Notes under the pieces: model-generated
What the model was told of the DNA's origin: nothing
Seen by the model: only the letters and a program-made list of their open reading frames with translations
Database searches by the model: none
Assembly (NCBI GenBank): GCA_019009955.1
Contig: CM032233.1
Span: 14,884,501-14,948,500, forward strand
Source: Riptortus pedestris
Taxonomy: Eukaryota > Arthropoda > Insecta > Hemiptera > Alydidae
Direction of reading: 5' to 3'
Length of the DNA stretch: 64,000 nt
Made by a program: the position numbers and the translations under genes
Shown: in pieces, positions 21,218 to 33,288 of the stretch
Position numbering within the stretch: the first letter of the stretch is position 1
Layout: each line of letters opens with the position of its first letter

Positions 21218-24200
21218 CTACTGCGTCGTCGCTTTATCCTGATGGTAATCCTGGGTGTGTTCGCTGGTTGGTCGTCTTCCGTTTATTATTCCTTTTAAGA
21301 AGTTGTAGTGAGTCTGAAGATCGTGTCCGAAACTAGTGTTGAGCTGTTCATTGATGATGTCTCGTTGCAATGTCCGTGTTTGTTTATATTCCATATTCTC
21401 TAGTATATCCTGCTGTGCTCGTCGGCCTTTAGTTTGTCGGTGTAGAAGTTTCATGCTGTCGGTTTATAATCGTCGGGCCGTGGCAATGGTCGTTCAGATG
21501 GTTGGCGAAATTTGGAATCTCGTTTTGTTAGTCTGAACGAGCGGAATATTCGTCGCTTTATCATGTTGGTAATCCTGGGTGATTTTCGTCTGTTGGCGTC
21601 CTTCCGTTTATTATTCCTTTTTAAGAAGTTGTAGTGGTCCTGAAGATCGTGTCCCCGAACTAGTGTTGAGCTGTTTCATTGATGATGTCTCCGTGGAATG
21701 TCCGTTGTTGTATATCTCGCATATTCTCTAAGTATATCCAATCGTCGGCTTTCGTTTGTCGTGTAAGAAGTTTCACACACACACAATGCTGGTCTGTTAT
21801 ACTCGACGGGTCGTGGCAATGGTCCCCGTTCAAGTGGTTGCCTAAATTGGAATCTCTTTTGTTAAGTCTGAACGAGCGATATGTTCGGGGTATGCGCGTT
21901 TTACAATCTCCTTCCAGTTGTCCAATGTATGTGTTTGTTACAGCTGCACGTAGTTTATATACTCCGTTCATATTGAAGTGATTACTGTCTCGATGTCATT
22001 TATGAGCTTCTGCGTAGGTTGTTGTTTGGTTCTGAAACTAGTGTGAAGTCCTTCTTTCCGAAGTGCAGTTTGGGTGATTTTATATGTATCGGACCCGTTA
22101 TGTGATTGCGTGGCTGTTTGGTGATTGCGTTTTCAAGCCGTTACAGTTTTGCTCGCTTCTGCTTGGCGTTACTATTATTTTCATGTGTACTTATCGATCG
22201 AGTGTCGTTTGTAGCCGTTATTGTAGGCTAATTTCGGTGTGATTGTATTCAACTCCTTGTCGTATTTTTTCTTTTTGAGAGCGGAAGGGTATGTAGTCTG
22301 TGTAAGCATGTGGCAAATGCCAGCTAGTTTGGTGTTGAGTTGGGATGTTTTTGAAGTGGCGTGTATTGTTGATCCGTGGCTGAGGTTTTCTATAATGCCG
22401 TACTCCAATCTGTCAGTTTTCCTGGTAATCATGAGGTCAAGGAAGATTAGTGGTTATGTGATTGTTTTCAGGCTGCCATGGTGTAGCACGTAAGTTGGGG
22501 TGGAGTTTATTACTACGTTCATTTGAAAGATGTCCTTGTTCTCGATGTCATTTATGAGCTTTGCCGAAGGTTGTTGTTGGTTCTGAACGTAGTGTAACTC
22601 CCGTTGAATTCTTTCCTTAGTGCGTTTGTGATTTTATATGTATCAGGACCCGTGTATGTGATTGCGTGGCGTTTGGTGATTGGGTTCAGCCGAAGGCTCG
22701 CGTCTGCTTGCGTTACTAGTTATTTTCTTGTGTAACTTATCGATCGGTGTGTCGTTTGTAGCGTTATTGTAGGCTATTTCGTGTTTTGTGTTCAACTCTT
22801 GTCGGAGTTTTCTTTTGAGAGCGGAAGGGTATGTAGTCTGTGTAGCATGTGGGAAATGCAGCTAGTTTGTGTGAGTTGGATGGTTTGAAGTGGCGTGTAA
22901 TTGTTGTATCCGTGGCTGTAGGTTTTCTATATATGCCGTACTTCCAATCTGTCAGTTTTCCTGGTATCATGAGGTTAAGGAAGTTTTGTGTTCCTTCGTT
23001 TTCAGGTCATGGTGTAGCGTATGTTGGGTGGAGTTTTATTGAGGTCTATCAAATTCCCGTTGTGTCATTGTTTCCCCGATGCAAAAGGTGTCATCTACAA
23101 ATCTGAAATATCTTGTAATTTGATTTGATGTTTATCCATGGAGTTTTTTCTATGTGCGTATTCTTCGATGTGTTGAAATAATCTCGATTTGTTGATATAA
23201 ATAAATTTCCCGTAGTATAGAAAGAAGTGGGATTTCCCCATTCCGAGACCGTCTGTGGGTATATATATCTCGTTGTTGAAGCGGAAGTTTCCCCATTCCT
23301 GAGACCGTCTGTGGGAATATATATCTCGTTTGTTGAAGCGGAAGGTAATTTCTGTTTCAGCCACTGTCTTCGTCAGGTCAGCTGTTTCAGCACTGTCCTT
23401 CGTCAGTCAGCGATTTCCCTGATGTAGTAAGTCGCTGAGTCGCTGAGTTCCTGTAGTGAGAATGTCGATGGTTTTCTTGCACTGGTATAGATGGTATAGG
23501 TCTTGAACTGGTTATAGATGGGTACCACTAGGTCTTGTTTTTGAGTCGAACGACACTAGTCTTGTTCGTTCTGAGATCCGTACACCTGCGAGTTTGTTCA
23601 CATGTTCTGTGGTGTTCTTGATTTGTGTACGTGTTCGGTATAGGATGCATGTGTCTCTTAGTATAGCTGTGATTTGTTTTGCGAGTTTTTATGGCAGGCG
23701 CTGGTCTGTAGTTGACTACTGGTCCATGGGTGCCGTTGGGTTTGGTTGTATCTTGGGTGAGCTATTCAGTATAGGTGGTCCTGGATTCATGTTCAAGTAT
23801 ATTTAGTGATTGTTGCCTATAATGTTGTGCAGCGTTTGAGTGCGTCACGTACTTGTCTCTGGTTGGGCATCTGTTGGGTCTGTTTCCTTTGCGACTGCAG
23901 TTGGTGTCCTTGATGAACTGGAGGGTTTTGCCGACGTAATCTGGTGTGGTCATGATTACCGTAGCGTTGCCTTGTCAAGCTTTAGTACCACGAGCTTGTC
24001 GCTTCCGTAATTTGGTTTTTAGTGCTTTCGCGTTTTGGTTTTCGGTTGAGTAGATGGTGGTTCCCTCCGATGTTGTTGGTGGTGTTTTCTAGATATCTGC
24101 TATTCTGTGTCTTATCTCTCCTGTTTGTGGTTGCGTTAGATAGGTGATGGCGTTTTCTGCGTCGATTTATGATGGTTTTCAAGTGTCTCTCTTCTGCTGG

Positions 24201-25600
24201 TGCTGTGCATTCCAAGTTCTGTTGAGTCTTGATTTTCCAGGATTTGGTCTCGTTTTCCGTGAACGAAGTATCCGTGAGATTGACAACCTGTTGTGAAAAA
24301 TGAGAAACTCTGTTGGGTTTAGCCGTGCCGTTTGTCTGTTTGTTCGTGAGTGTTTCCATTTTTCTGTGCATTTTTATCGTTTTGGCTGTCATTGTCCGTT
24401 GGACTTTCTCGTGTAAGTAAGTTGAGAATGGATGGATATTTTGGTTATGGTTCAAGCGAGTGAGTAGTCAGTAGCTTGTAGGGTGTAATTTGTAGATGGT
24501 CGTGGGTCAGTCGGTCTTTCTTGATATACAGATGATCGTATCCTGTACTGATCCAGCGCTTTTGTGCGTCAGTTTTAGTCTTGATGTGCGGCGTAAGTGT
24601 TAGTTCTTGATCTGTACGGTTGCAGTATCGTGGGGTGACGTGGTTAGTTTAGGCACTGTTTGTTGATATCGTATGTTGCTATTGTCTTGTGTAATTGTAT
24701 GGTTTTATTTAGTCAAGTATCGTCAAACAATACCTTAGCCTGATGGATGTGTCTGGTAATTCAATTAAAGGGTTAGAACGCCTATGTATCATTTATATTG
24801 GCGGTTCTAACCCTAAGCTTATTTGAATTACCAGACACAGCCAGTCAGGCGTGTTCGGTAGAAGCACTGTGTCCTCTTAGTTTAGAATGTTGATTTGTTT
24901 TGCGAGTTTTATATGCAGGCGTGGTCTGTAGTTGACCTACTGGTCTCATGGGTGCGTTGGGTTTGTGTACTTGGGTGAGCCTCTCAGTATAGTGGTTCCT
25001 GGATACATGTTTCAAGTATCTATATGATTGTTGCCTATAATGTTGGTGGCAGCGTTTTGAGTTCGTCACGTACTGTCCTCTGGTAGGCATCTGTTGGGTC
25101 TTCCTTGCGTCTGCAGTTGGTGTCCTTGAATGAACTGGAGGGTTTTTGCCGACGTAAATCTGTGTGTCATGATTACCTAGCGTGGTGCCTTTGTCAGCTT
25201 TAGTACCACGAGCTGTTGTTCCGTAATTTGGTTTTTATGCTTTCGCCGTTTTGTTTTTCGTTGTGAGTAGAATGGTGGTTCCACGATTTTGTTGGTGGTG
25301 TTTTCTAGAATATCTGCTATTATTCAGTGTCTAATCCTCTCCTGTTTTGTGTTGCGGTAGATAGGTGATGCGTTTTCTGCCGTCGACTATCTTGGTTTCA
25401 AGTGTCTCTCTTCTGCAGGTGCTGTGTAAAGCATGTTGTGCTTGAGGTCCTTTCCAGTAGTTTGGTCTCGTTTCCGTGAACGAAGTATCCGTGAGATTGA
25501 CACCCTGTTGTGAAAATGAGAAACTCTGTTGGGTTTAGCCGTGCCGTTGTCTGTTTGTTCGTGAAGTGTTTTCAATTTTTCTGGTGCATTTTATCGTATT
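21218..25600 (-). pseudogene. Penelope-like RT and GIY-YIG endonuclease, left arm, frameshifted
   Basis: Read 5' to 3' on the minus strand. Upstream region with RVSHFSQQVVNLTDTSFTEN (about 24240-24320; related copy about 25470-25530). TTPDYVGKTLQFIKDTNC at about 23890-23950, following a KGNATVIM-like segment typical of Penelope reverse transcriptases. The catalytic FVDDTFCI box at about 23080-23105. GIYRKPTATDTTI at about 22880-22950, with a second copy near 22370-22420. A GIY-YIG nuclease start NGVYKL...NTYIGQ at about 21880-21970. Penelope-like elements reverse-transcribe at nicked DNA ends and many carry this nuclease. The frame is broken by many indels and duplicated segments. Confidence 0.8.
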
Positions 25601-25926
25601 TTGGCTTCATTGTCCGTTGGACTTTCTCGTGTAAGTAAGTTGAGAATGGCTGGAAATATTGTATAGGTTCAAGCGAGAGAGCTCTAAGTCGTAGTTTTGT
25701 AAGTGTAATTTGTATAAATATGGTCGTGGTTCAGTCGGTCTTTCTTGATATACAGTGATCGTATCTCTGGTCCTGATCCAGCGCTTTTGTGCGTCAGTTT
25801 TAGTCCTTGTTCGGCGTAAGTGTTAGTCCTGATCTGTACGGTTGCGTATCGTGGGTGACGTGGTTAGTTAGTCACTGTTTGTTGAAACGTATGTTGCCTT
25901 GTCTTGTTGTAATTGTATGGTTTTAT

Positions 25927-25973
25927 TAGTAAGTCCTCGTCAACAATAAGGTATTAGTTGACGAGACTTACTA
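25927..25973. repeat. Central hairpin of the Penelope inverted duplication
   Basis: TAGTAAGTCCTCGTCAAC and GTTGACGAGACTTACTA face each other across about 12 bases. This is the turning point of the two 5.8-kb arms. Confidence 0.85.
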
Positions 25974-26329
25974 TTAAAAACAATACAATTAAACAAGGAC
26001 AATTGCCAAATACGTTTTCAAACAAAACAGTGCCTAATAACCACGTCACCCCTCGTTACGCACGTACAGCTCAAGACTAACAACTCTTAAGCCGCACACA
26101 TGACTAAACTAGCACAAAAAGCGCTGGTCAGGACAGAGATACGATCACTGTATATCTAGAATGACCGACTGAACCACGACTCTACAATATTAACACCTAC
26201 AAGCTACTGACTTACTGGCCACTCGTGGTCTTGAATTCAAATATAGGTTATTTTCCAGCCGCCAAGATCATTTATAATTTCGGTTCTAACCTTTATTTGA
26301 ATACCAGACACACCAGTCAGGCTAAGGAT

Positions 26330-29300
26330 TAGTTGACGAGACTTACTAATAAACCATACAATTACACAAGACAATTGCCAACAGTACGTTTCAACAAACA
26401 GTGCCTACCTAACCACGTCACCCCACGATACGCAACCGTACAGAATCAAGACTAACGACTTACGCCCCACACAAGACTAAAACTGACGCACAAAACGCTG
26501 GATCAGGAACAGAGATACGATCACTGTATATCAAGAAAGACCGCGACTGAACCACGACATCTACAAATTACACCTAACAAGCTACTGACTTACTCACTCG
26601 CTTGAACCTATACAATATTTCCAGCCATTCTCAACTTACTTACACGAGAAAGTCCAACGGACAATGTCAGCCAAACATACGTAAAATGCACAGAAAAATG
26701 GAAACACTCACGAACAACAGACAAACGGCACGGTAAAACCCAACAGAGTTTTCTCATTTTTCACAACAGGGATGTCATCTCACGGATACTTTCGTTCACG
26801 AAAACGATGACCAAATCCCTGAAAAAGGACTCAAGCCAACCATGCACAGCACCAGCAGAAGAGAGACACTTGAAACCAACATAATCGACGCAGAAACGCC
26901 ATCACCTATCTACCGCAATAAAAACACACAAAACAGGAGAGGATAAACACAGAATAGCAGATATTCTAGAAAAACACAACCAACAAACATCGAGGAAACC
27001 ACCATCTACTCAACCGAAACAAAACTGGCGAAAGCACTAAAAACCAATTACGGAACGACAAGCACGTGTGTAACTAAGCTGACAAAGGCAACGCTACGGT
27101 AATCATGACCACACCAGATTACGTCGGCAAAACCCTCCAGTTCATAAGGACACCATCTGCAGTCGCAAAGACAGACCCCGACAAGTTCCAACGGACAATA
27201 GACAGCCAGTAAGTGACGCACGATCAAACCTGCATGCACAGATAAATGGAAGGCAACAATCACGACAACAAACAGACAAACGGCACGGCTAAAACCCAAC
27301 AGAGTTTTCATATTCACAACAGGGTTGTCAATCTCTCACGGATACTTCGTTCTACGTGAAAACGAGACCCAAACTCCTGGAAAAAGGACTCAAGCCACAA
27401 CATGACAGCACCAGCAGGAAGAGAGACACTTGAAACCCAACATAATCGACGCAGGGGGAAGAAACGCCTCACCAATCTACCGCAACCAAACAGGAGTGGA
27501 TAAGACACAGAATAGGCTAAGATATTCTAGAAAACACCACCAAACCAAAACATCGAAGGAAAACCTCCTTCTACGTTCAACCGAAAAACAAAACGGCGAA
27601 GAGCACTAAAAAACCAAATTTCGGAACGACAAGCTCGTGGTAACTTAAAAAAAGCTGACAAAGGCAAAACGCGTACGGTAATCATGACACACCTGATTAA
27701 CGTCGGCAAAACCCTCCAGTTCTTCAAGGACACCAACTGCAAGCGGCATAAGGGACGACCCAACAGATGCCTTCCCAGAGACAGTACGTGACGCACTCAA
27801 ACGCTGCACAACATTATAGGCAAACATCACTTAGATACCTTGAAAATGAATCCAGACCACCTATACTGAGTGCTCAACCCAAGATACACAAACCCAACGC
27901 ACCCTTGAGGACCAGTAGTCACTACAGACCAGCGCATGCAATAAAACTCGCCCAAAACAAATCACATCTATACTAAGAGACACAGTGCATCTACCGAACA
28001 CGTACACAATCAAGACCACCACAGAACTTGGTGAAAACAACTCGCAGGTGTACGGATCTCAGATACGAAACAAGACTAGTGTCGTTCGACATCAAAGACC
28101 TATACCCATCTATACAGTGCAAGAAACCATCGACATTCTCACTACAGGACCTCAGCGACTTATACGATGATGGGGGGGTGGGGGGGAAAATAACCAATTT
28201 TTTTCAGGGGGGAAATCGCTGACCTGACCGAAGGACAGGGCTGAAACAGAATTACTTCCGCTTCAACAACGAGATATATATACCACAGGGACGGTTCTCG
28301 GAATGGGAAAATCCACTTTTCTATACTGTGAACATGATTTTATTCAACACGGACCACCTATACAGAGAGCTCAACCCCAAGATACACAAACCCAACGCAC
28401 CCATGAGACCAGTATTCAACTACAGACCAGCCGCCTCAATAAACTCGCAAAACAAATCACATCTATACTAAGAGACACAGTGCATCTACCGAACACGTAC
28501 ACAATCAAGAACACTCAAGAACTTGTGAACAAACTCGCAGTGGTACGGATCTCAAACGAACAAACTAGTGTCCGTTGACATCAAAGACCTATACCCCTAT
28601 ACCAGTGCAGAAACCATCGACATTCTCACAACAGGACTCAGCGACTTATACGATTGATTGACTACATCAGGAAATCCGACCTGACGAGACAGTGCTGAAA
28701 CAGAAATTACTTTCCGCTTCAACAACGAGATATAATACCCACAGACGGTCTCGGAATGGAAATCCCACTTCTTCTATACTTAACGGAAATATTATTCAAC
28801 ACCATCGAAGAGATTACGCACATAGATAAAAACTCTATGGATAACATCACTTACAAGATATTTTCAAGATATTGGTAGATGACACCCTTTTGCATCGTGG
28901 AAACAGAGGACATCAACGGATTTTTGAAAGACACAATCAACTCCACACCCAACATACCTACACCTTGGAGCCTAAAACGAAGGAACACTAAACACCTTGA
29001 CCTCATGATTACCAGTAAAACAGACAGATTGGAGTTAGGCATATATAGAAAACCTACAGCCACGATACAACAATACACCCACTTCATACCATCCACTCAC
29101 ACAAACAGCTGCATTTGTAGATGACAAACTTTTGCATCGTGGAAACAGGATGACATTCAACGGGATTTGAAAGGTCTCAATAAACTCCACCCCAACATAC
29201 GCTACACCATGGAGCCTGAAACGAAGGAACACTAAACTTCCTTGACCTCATGATTACCAGGAAAACTGACAGATTGAGTACGCGCATATATTAGAAAACC

Positions 29301-30770
29301 TACAGCCACGGATACAACAAATACCGCCCCTTCCAAACCATCCAACTCAACACTACATACCAAAACTAGCTGCATTTCGCCAATGCTACACAGACTACAT
29401 ACCCTTCCGCTCTCAAAAGAAAACTTACGACAAGGAGTTGAATAAATACACGAAATAGCCTACAATAACGGCCTACAAACGACACACGATCTGATTAAGT
29501 TTACACAAGAAAATAACTAGTAACGCCAAGCAAGACGCGAGCACTTCGGCTGAACCAATCACCAACGCCACGCAATTCACATACACGGGTCCTGTTACAA
29601 GATAAATCACAAACGCACTTCGGAAAGAAGGACTTCACACTACGTTCAGAACCAACAACAACCTACGCAGAAGCTCATAAATGACATCGAGAACATAGGA
29701 CATCTTCAATATGAACGGAGTATATAAACTTACGTGCAGCTGTAACAACACATTACATTGGACAAAACTGGAAGGAGATTGAAAAAGCGATACACCGAAC
29801 ATATCCGCTCGTTCAGTACATAACAAAACGGAGTTTCCAATTTCGCCAACCACCTTGAACGACCATTGCCACGACCCGTAGAGTATAACGACAGCATGAA
29901 ACTTCTACACCGACAAAACGAAAGGCGGGACGATTGGATATTTCTAGAGAAATGGAGATATAAAAACAACGAATTCTACGGAGGACATATCAATGAACAG
30001 CTCACACTAGTTCGGACACGATCTTCAGACCACTACAACTTTTTAAAAGGAATAATAAAGGAAGACGCCAACAGAGAAAATCACGACAAGATTTGAATAC
30101 AATACACAAATAGCCTACAATAACGGCTACAAACGACACACGATCGATAAGTTTTACACAAGAAAATAACTAGTAACAGCCAAGCAAGACGCGAGCACTT
30201 CGCCGAACCAATCACCAAACGCCACGCAATCACATACACGGTCCTGATACATATAAAATCCACAAACCACTTCGGAAAGAAGGACTTCACAACTAACGTT
30301 ATCAGAACCAACAACAACCTACGGTCAGAATCTCATAAATACATCGAGAACAAGGACATCCTTCAATATGAACGGAGTAATATAAACTTACTGCAGCTGT
30401 AACAACACATAACATTGGACAAACGTAAAGGATATTGAAAACGCGATACACGACATATCCGCTCGCTCAGCTAACAAACGAGATTCAATTTCGCCAACCA
30501 CGCCAGAAACGACCATTGCCACGACCCGAAGGATTATAACCGACAGCAAATGAAACTTCTACACCGACAAACGAAAGGCCGACGATTGGATTATACTAGA
30601 GAATAGGAAGATATACAAACAACGACTACTTCAACGGAGACATCATCAATGAACACTCCAACACTAGTTCGGACACGATCTTCGACCACTACAACTTCTT
30701 AAAAGGAAAATAAACGGAAGACGCCAACAGAACGAAATCACCCAGGATTTTACCAACAGAAAAGCGACGA
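26330..30770 (+). pseudogene. Penelope-like RT and GIY-YIG endonuclease, right arm, frameshifted
   Basis: Plus-strand counterpart of the left arm. Visible pieces: CTGACAAAGGCAACGCTACGG coding ADKGNAT at about 27080 (again near 27655); IHKPNAP at about 27880; RLVSFDIKDLYPSIQ at 28069-28115 and a second copy near 28565; a VDD box at about 28874 and again about 29118; DLMITSKTDRLELGIYRKPT at about 29000-29060 and again about 29245-29310; NGVYKLTCSCNN at about 29710, repeated near 30370. Nearly every segment occurs twice in partial form and frames break every few tens of codons. Not functional as written. Confidence 0.8.
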
Positions 30771-30959
30771 CGCAGGTAAGTTACCATATAGTACTTAATC
30801 ATTATTTATTCATTATTCTATGATACATAAGTTTTAATGATAATAACAATGACACAAATAATACATTATACCCGTTATCTACATATCATATGTAACATTA
30901 CACCAACCCACCCTTATACATTAACACTAGAAATGTAAACACCCACACGGATGAGGACA

Positions 30960-31620
30960 ATGACCCACTACACGATAACATTATACCAACAGATGAACAC
31001 TAGTCCTACACGCCCCTCGTTTGAACAGATCTGTTCCAATAGTAAGTTAATATTTATTTATTCATTTTTCTATGATACATAATTTTTAAATGTATAATAC
31101 AATGACACTAAATATTACATTATACCCGTATCTAAATATCTTATGTATTACACACATACACTTATACATTAACATAGAAATGTAAAAAACACCAACGGAT
31201 GAGACAATGACCCATTCACGATTCAACAAAGTTACCTGAACACTAGTCTAAACGCAACTCCACCACATAACATTTTTACTGAACAACTACAAGCAGTGGG
31301 TTGTTTGACGATCTGACAGATCCTGAGTGGTAAGTAAACAGATCTCGCTTCAAAACGTAACGTACAACCCACTACCAACGAAAACAATTTACACTGAAGC
31401 AACAACATCCCTCGTGTGACAGATCTTAATGGTAAGTAAACGTGTTGACAGATTGGAGTGGACTAACGTAACACAGATCTACGGATTGAACAGAGTATAC
31501 AACCCAATCCCTCTACACGAAACAATTTACCTGAACATCAACATCCCTCGTGTGACAGAGTTAATGGTAAGTTAAACAGTTCTGGACTAATCGTAAACAA
31601 CTAATAACGGTGAACAGTGT
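30960..31620. repeat. Tandem repeats at the outer end of the right Penelope arm
   Basis: Degenerate units with GACAGATCTTAATGGTAAGT, AAACAATTTACCTGAACATC and ACAACCCACTACC. Complementary to 20460-21000. Each unit contains a donor-like GGTAAGT and a TTACCTGAACACTA-type segment. Confidence 0.7.
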
Positions 31621-31766
31621 CATAAAACCCACTGAACTGACGGACAAGCAACTCAGTACACTATCAAACAGGCTTGAAGATGATGCCATCGCCGAATGGA
31701 AAGCGGCTTGCCAGCGGTACTCAACCATCAGCCAACGACGACGGTCCCCACCGAGAGGTATGACAA

Positions 31767-31769
<3 letters not shown>

Positions 31770-31830
<61 letters not shown>
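31770..31830. repeat. (TA)n microsatellite
   Basis: About 30 TA units. It is the remainder of the HINE microsatellite, split by the Penelope-like element and bordered on the right by a small TIR element. Confidence 0.95.
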
Positions 31831-31832
<2 letters not shown>

Positions 31833-31836
<4 letters not shown>

Positions 31837-32047
31837 CTCAAAAATGAATAGGGATATTGGTAGGTTGGTAGGTTTTGTGGTATTTATGGGGCCTAGCATT
31901 TTTTTTTTTAAATTATAAATATCATTAATATTTATTAGAAATTATTGTCTTTTCCCCCATAAAAAAGTAATTTAATTGAGGTCGATTCAATTAAAATTAT
32001 TAGGTTAAGAAAAAAATAATCAATATCCCTATTCATTTTTGAGCAGT
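31833..32047. mobile_element. Small TIR element (MITE) next to the Penelope insertion
   Basis: ACTGCTCAAAAATGAATAGG (then GATATTG) at 31833-31859 and its reverse complement at about 32021-32047, flanked by TA on both sides. About 215 bp, AT-rich, no ORF. The TA flank would suit a Tc1/mariner-type insertion, but the surrounding (TA)n makes the duplication uninformative. Confidence 0.75.
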
Positions 32048-32148
32048 ATATATATACCGTTTTGAATGGACATTTGAAGAAAAATTTCGAAAATTCCGTC
32101 ATGAGTACAACATCAATAGCTGATTTCCCTTAAGGGAAATCTGCTAAA
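32048..32148 (-). mobile_element. HINE, 5' end, other half of 19682-20150
   Basis: (TA), then CCGTTTTGAATGGACATTTG, ATTCCGTCATGAGTACAACA and TGATTTCCCTTAAGGGAAAT before CTGCTAAAAA. Confidence 0.85.
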
Positions 32149-32149
32149 A

Positions 32150-32440
32150 ATGAAAACCGTTCAAAATGTTATATATACATATATATTAGTCTGTTAACGC
32201 TCTAGCGGTCGTCATTTTTGTCTGATCATTACTAACTTAATATTTTAACGAATTATGCAAAAATAAAGATCAAGATCGTTAATGGCTGAAATCGGACAGT
32301 GGGAGGGGGGGTTAGAGAAGGAATTTCGAAACTTCAAAATATCTCCGTCATTATACGTTGGATCGAAAAATTCTATGGAACCAATCTACAGCCGACGCTA
32401 TATAAATGTTTTATATACGATTTTGCATTATCTTGATTAC
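32150..32440 (+). mobile_element. HINE internal fragment
   Basis: AACCGTTCAAAATG, short (TA), GTCTGTTAACGCTCTAGCGG, AGATCGTTAATGGCTGAAAT, GTTATACGTTGGATCG-like block. Lacks both ends. Confidence 0.75.
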
Positions 32441-32654
32441 ACTGATAAACAAGCCATATGTATCTGGCATGATGTTCACTTTTTCTAATGCAGTTTTTCA
32501 TGCTGATTACAGATCTGAAAACTGTTTTCTTTTTAATGCAACGCCAAATTCTCCCAATAACGCCGTTTGGGCTCTCTTTAAATCGCTCTAGTCCTGTTCT
32601 ATTTTTTAAGGAGGTGGGAGCGGTGTCACTTTACTCTGTTAAGCGTGGCCTTGC

Positions 32655-33288
32655 ATATGACATGTGACAAACATCAGAGATAAAATGCAGCCTGGTAGAA
32701 AAAGCGTCCTTCGTGTGCCGTTGGTTGAGCGTGAAAACGTTATTATGCCTCCACTTCATATAAAGCTGGGACTCATGAAGAACTTTGTGAAGGCACTAGA
32801 CAACAAATCAGATTCTTTTCGGTACCTATCCTCCAATTTTCCAGAGTTGAGTTTTGCGAACGTGAAAGGAGGTGTGCGTTCATAAGTCCATAAACAAGGA
32901 CAATCATTGCAGACAGTCACTTCGAAGACTTACTCAGCAATACTGAAAAAGATGCACGGTTGGCATTCATGTCTGTTGTAGCCAACTTCCTTGGAAATTA
33001 TAAGTCTCCTGACTATGTAAATATTGTGCAGAAGTGCATTAGGGCGTACAGGTTGATGGGCTGCAACATGTCCCTGGAGATTCATCTCCTCGACTTGTTT
33101 CCCTAGAGCCTAGGTTCTGTCAGGGATGAACATGGCGAACATTTTCATCAGGCTATCGCTGTGATGGAGCCACGCTATCAGGGTCGATACAGTAGAGCAA
33201 TGTTGGCTGACTACTGCATACTTCAGCCCCACATCCCAAATGCTCAGCACAAACGCAACTCTACAGCCAAGAAATTCAAACCGAACTA
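32655..33288 (+). pseudogene. Decayed ORF of a widespread uncharacterised arthropod mobile-element-like protein
   Basis: Plus-strand pieces read in order: MPPLHIKLGLMKNFVKALDN, SDSFRYLSSNFPELSFANVK, a frame change, DARLAFMSVVANFLGNYKSP, RLMGCNMSLEIHLLDLFP, stop, SLGSVRDEHGEHFHQAIAVM, EPRYQGRYSRAMLADYC. I recognise the PPLHIKLGLMKNFVKA...NFLGN...GCNMSLKIH...SDEHGERFHQ...MLADYCW pattern from proteins that recur as multicopy open frames in arthropod genomes. I do not know a function and no catalytic triad can be named. At least one frameshift and one stop are present. Confidence 0.7.

Larger units (their letters stand above)
20151..31768. mobile_element. Penelope-like retroelement, 11.6-kb imperfect inverted duplication
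   Basis: Two arms of about 5.8 kb, reverse complements of each other, meet at a hairpin near 25950. The left arm codes on the minus strand and the right arm on the plus strand. Both show Penelope-like reverse-transcriptase motifs and a C-terminal GIY-YIG nuclease. The arms differ by frequent single-base indels and contain partial tandem duplications that are not the same in the two arms. Outer edges contain GAGACCGTCGTCGTTGG (left) and its complement (right). The whole block sits in the (TA) tract of a HINE. It could be a genuine fold-back arrangement or a long-read palindrome artefact. Confidence 0.75.

Noticed and set aside
22181..23427. Plus-strand frames opposite the left Penelope arm
   Set aside because: They are antisense shadows of the reverse-transcriptase and nuclease segments on the minus strand.
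27048..28197. Minus-strand frames opposite the right Penelope arm
   Set aside because: Antisense shadows of the plus-strand Penelope coding sequence.
20151..31768. Polinton/Maverick or viral integration because of the large inverted arms
   Set aside because: No capsid, protein-primed polymerase or integrase motifs; the coding motifs are those of Penelope-like reverse transcriptase and GIY-YIG nuclease, and the arms are whole-element copies rather than terminal repeats.
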